64,000 bases of DNA from Bacteroidota bacterium. Its GTDB lineage: Bacteria; Bacteroidota; Bacteroidia; Chitinophagales; Chitinophagaceae. The notes under the pieces are model-generated. The model was not told where the DNA came from and ran no database searches. It was given only the letters and a program-made list of their open reading frames with translations. Position 1 is the first letter of the stretch; each line of letters begins with the position of its first letter. The stretch lies in NCBI GenBank assembly GCA_023417815.1, contig JAEZEI010000089.1:46879-110878 (forward strand), written 5' to 3'. The translations under genes and the position numbers were made by a program. This document shows, one piece after another, positions 61,701-64,000 of the stretch.

Positions 61701-64000
61701 ATGAGGATCTTACTATTTTTACTGTCCCTGGTATTTACAATTTTCCTGTGCGTATTACTGAATACAAAATTGCTGCTGCCTGCACCGCTGGGTAAACTTT
61801 TATCTCCACAACATGGTATTTGGCAGAATGCAGAAGATGACAATCTGGGTAAACAGGAACTTTCATTTTCGGATCTGAAAGGAAAGGTTGAAGTGTCTTT
61901 CAACGACAGGCTTGTGCCGCATATAGTTGCCGAAAATGAGCGAGATGCATATTTTGTCCAGGGATATTTGCATGCACGCTTCCGTCTTTGGCAAATGGAA
62001 CTCCAGACACTGGCAGCCGCAGGCAGGGCTTCAGAGGTTGCAGGTAATGCAGCGATCCATCACGACCGGGAGTTTCGCAGGTTGGGAATGGTGTATGCCG
62101 CTGAGAACTCCCTTAAGGTTCTTGAGGCTGATCCAGTGATAAAGGATGCCTGCGATGCATATACCGCCGGTGTGAATGCTTTCATTGACGGGCTATCAGA
62201 AAGCACTTTGCCTATTGAGTATAAGCTTATCGGCTACGCTCCTGAGAGATGGTCTAATTTCAAGACCGCTCTTTTTATGAAGTATATGTCGTACGACCTG
62301 GCTGCGCGGGAAAATGATTTTGAAATGACCAATGCGAAAGCGTGGTTTTCCCCGCAACAGCTCGAACAGTTATTTCCATCCTTTCCGGATTCGCTTGACC
62401 CAATTATTCCTAAGGGTACTATATACAACTCTCCGGGCTTGACGCCTGTTGAGCCTCCTGTTAAAGTGGATTCGATTCTTGCAGTAGAACCTGCTTCAAA
62501 ACCTGCCCAGGCTAATGGTAGTAATAACTGGGTTGTAGGCGGAACCAAAACTGCAGATGGCGCTCCAATTCTTTGTAATGATCCCCACCTGGGTCTAAAC
62601 CTTCCTTCCATCTGGTATGAAATGCAGATCACAGTTCCGGAATTCAACACTTATGGGGTTTCATTCCCCGGTGCGCCATCAATTGTGATCGGCTTCAACG
62701 ACAGCATTGCCTGGGGAGTAACGAATGGAGGAAGGGATGTGCGTGATTATTATGAGATAACATTTCGTGATGCTTCAATGAATGAATATCTCTTCAATGG
62801 TGAATGGAAAAGAGCACAAAAGAGGATAGAAAGAATAAGGGTTAAGGATGGACAGGATATCCTTGATACGGTCACCTATACAGAGTTTGGACCCGTAATG
62901 TATGAGCCTGCTTTTAATGAACGATCTGGAAAAGGATATTATGCGGTGAAATGGACCGCCCATGAAGGAAGTAATGAGCTCAAAGTTTTTAACCTGCTCA
63001 ACCGTGCAAAAAACTACCACGATTACCTGCAGGCGCTGAAGCATATGCGAACTCCAGGGCAGAATTTTGCGTTCGCTTCAATAAGCGGCGATATAGCAAT
63101 GCGTACCCAGGGGAATTTCCCTGCAAAATGGAAGGGACAGGGCGATGTGATAATGCCAGGTTCAGATTCAGGTTATTTATGGCAAGGTTTTATTCCAGAA
63201 GAAGAGACGCCGTTTCAATTCAACCCGGAAAGAGGTTTCGTAAGCAGCGCCAACCAGCACCCTGCAGATGCTGCCTATCCCTATTATCTTGGTTGGGATT
63301 ATCCAGTTTCAAGGGGTGTGATCGTGAACCGTATGCTTTCGGCCATGAATAATGTAACAGTGGAGGATATGAAAGCTATGCAGACGGATAATTATAATGT
63401 ATTTGCTGAAATGGCACTCAATAAACTCATTCCCCAGGTCGATTCTTCTGGTGGATCATCTGTCAGTTATTTTGAAACGCTGAAACAATGGAACCGCAGG
63501 AATGATCCCGGGGAACAGGGTGCTACCATTTTTGATATTGTCTGGGAAAAATTCTATATACTGGTTTATTCAGATGAATATGATGGTGCGCCAAAAGTTA
63601 TTGCTAAACCTTCACCTGAAACATTGTTGTACGGAATAATGCGTGATAGTGCTTACCAGTTCACCGACGACAAAACTACCTCCCGGATAGAAACCGAGGA
63701 AGAATTGTTCAAGCGGGCATTGCTCTTGGCTTCCCCGGTTCTTGATTCATTGTCGGCAATAAAAAAACTTGAATGGTCAGCATACAAAGGCACCCGCATC
63801 AATCACCTGGCCAGGATAGAACCTTTCAGCCGGAAAGTGAATGCCGGCGGTGGTAAGCATATTATTAATGCAACTACTGCCACTCATGGCCCAAGTTGGA
63901 GAATGATCGTTAAAATGGCCGGGGAAATTGAAGCCTGGGGAATTTACCCGGGTGGACAAAGCGGCAACCCGGGCAGCAGGTTCTATGATAATTTTATAAA
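61701..64000 (+). CDS. Penicillin-acylase family protein, 5' part
   Basis: The frame is open from the ATG at 61701 to the window edge (766 codons), so the C-terminus is missing. A signal peptide or anchor (MRILLFLLSLVFTIFL) leads an alpha chain (YFVQGYLHARFRLWQMEL). The autocatalytic N-terminal nucleophile is Ser274 in ANGSNNWVVGG, then NDPHLGLNLPSIWYE. Ntn hydrolases of this family cut N-acyl homoserine lactones, beta-lactam side chains or other amides; substrate is unknown. The end GNPGSRFYDNF is a usual near-terminal motif, so little is missing. Confidence 0.88.
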   Translation, partial: MRILLFLLSLVFTIFLCVLLNTKLLLPAPLGKLLSPQHGIWQNAEDDNLGKQELSFSDLKGKVEVSFNDRLVPHIVAENERDAYFVQGYLHARFRLWQMELQTLAAAGRASEVAGNAAIHHDREFRRLGMVYAAENSLKVLEADPVIKDACDAYTAGVNAFIDGLSESTLPIEYKLIGYAPERWSNFKTALFMKYMSYDLAARENDFEMTNAKAWFSPQQLEQLFPSFPDSLDPIIPKGTIYNSPGLTPVEPPVKVDSILAVEPASKPAQANGSNNWVVGGTKTADGAPILCNDPHLGLNLPSIWYEMQITVPEFNTYGVSFPGAPSIVIGFNDSIAWGVTNGGRDVRDYYEITFRDASMNEYLFNGEWKRAQKRIERIRVKDGQDILDTVTYTEFGPVMYEPAFNERSGKGYYAVKWTAHEGSNELKVFNLLNRAKNYHDYLQALKHMRTPGQNFAFASISGDIAMRTQGNFPAKWKGQGDVIMPGSDSGYLWQGFIPEEETPFQFNPERGFVSSANQHPADAAYPYYLGWDYPVSRGVIVNRMLSAMNNVTVEDMKAMQTDNYNVFAEMALNKLIPQVDSSGGSSVSYFETLKQWNRRNDPGEQGATIFDIVWEKFYILVYSDEYDGAPKVIAKPSPETLLYGIMRDSAYQFTDDKTTSRIETEEELFKRALLLASPVLDSLSAIKKLEWSAYKGTRINHLARIEPFSRKVNAGGGKHIINATTATHGPSWRMIVKMAGEIEAWGIYPGGQSGNPGSRFYDNFI

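Overview
The window is a stretch of a Bacteroidota chromosome, most likely from the Chitinophagaceae/Chitinophagales. The evidence is a type B type-9-secretion sorting domain, DUF4270, GSCFA and DUF4254 proteins, TonB-type outer-membrane beta-barrel proteins, a futalosine-pathway MqnA, a bacillithiol-linked YtxJ, repeated TAnnTTTG (-7) promoter elements and an absence of strong Shine-Dalgarno sequences. I saw no phage, insertion sequence, CRISPR array or obvious defence system. Genus-level placement would need a search.

Layout. 1-5.2 kb: 3' end of rseP, tmRNA (ssrA), a DUF6580 membrane protein, yraN, a YkgJ-type cysteine-cluster protein, xerD, a dolichol-phosphate-mannose-synthase-like GT2 and a DnaQ-like exonuclease. 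5.3-12.5 kb: a 34-residue lipoprotein with ytxJ, then on the minus strand the carboxyltransferase of an MCC-type acyl-CoA carboxylase, rnhA and a YdjM-like hydrolase; then acnA, tRNA-Leu(CAA) and hscB. 12.5-19.8 kb: a saccharopine-dehydrogenase-like enzyme, trmN6, tsaD, a MacB-type permease, prfC and purB. 19.8-23.8 kb: a large secreted repeat protein and mqnA.

23.75-37.84 kb is the main accessory-looking region, a surface-glycan locus. It holds a flippase, a DUF4254 protein, a zinc-ribbon methyltransferase, a glycosyltransferase/methyltransferase hybrid, a Gmd-like SDR, a GT9-like protein, gmd, two GT4 enzymes, an RMD-like reductase and a YfhO membrane protein. Gmd plus RMD suggests GDP-D-rhamnose or a related 6-deoxyhexose as a precursor, to be methylated, transferred and exported.

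38-48.9 kb: a tail-specific protease, a cytosolic sensor kinase, tRNA-His, an outer-membrane barrel protein, a DinB protein, a subtilase with a large insert and an ALDH7-type dehydrogenase. 48.9-53 kb is a minus-strand run of panC, a flippase-like membrane protein, rfaE2, ppx/gppA and panB. 53.1-64 kb: a single-domain GT5 starch-synthase-like protein, a DUF4270 lipoprotein, metK, rlmB, hmgL, a GSCFA protein, miaE, a cardiolipin synthase and the 5' part of a penicillin-acylase-family gene cut by the window edge.

The genes form short operons with stop/start overlaps. Many convergent neighbours meet or overlap at their stop codons with no terminator between them. Functional links across the window include leucine breakdown (MCC beta and HMG-CoA lyase), possible lysine breakdown via saccharopine (the dehydrogenase at 12.5 kb and ALDH7 at 47.4 kb), pantothenate synthesis (panB, panC; panD not seen) and tRNA or ribosome maintenance (tsaD, trmN6, miaE, rlmB, prfC, ssrA). 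The most promising unexplained items are the exact 7 x 141 bp repeat in the secreted protein, the glycan locus with its hybrid enzyme and two SDRs carrying YxxxR in place of YxxxK, the 34-residue cysteine-containing lipoprotein beside ytxJ, and apparent leaderless expression of tsaD.
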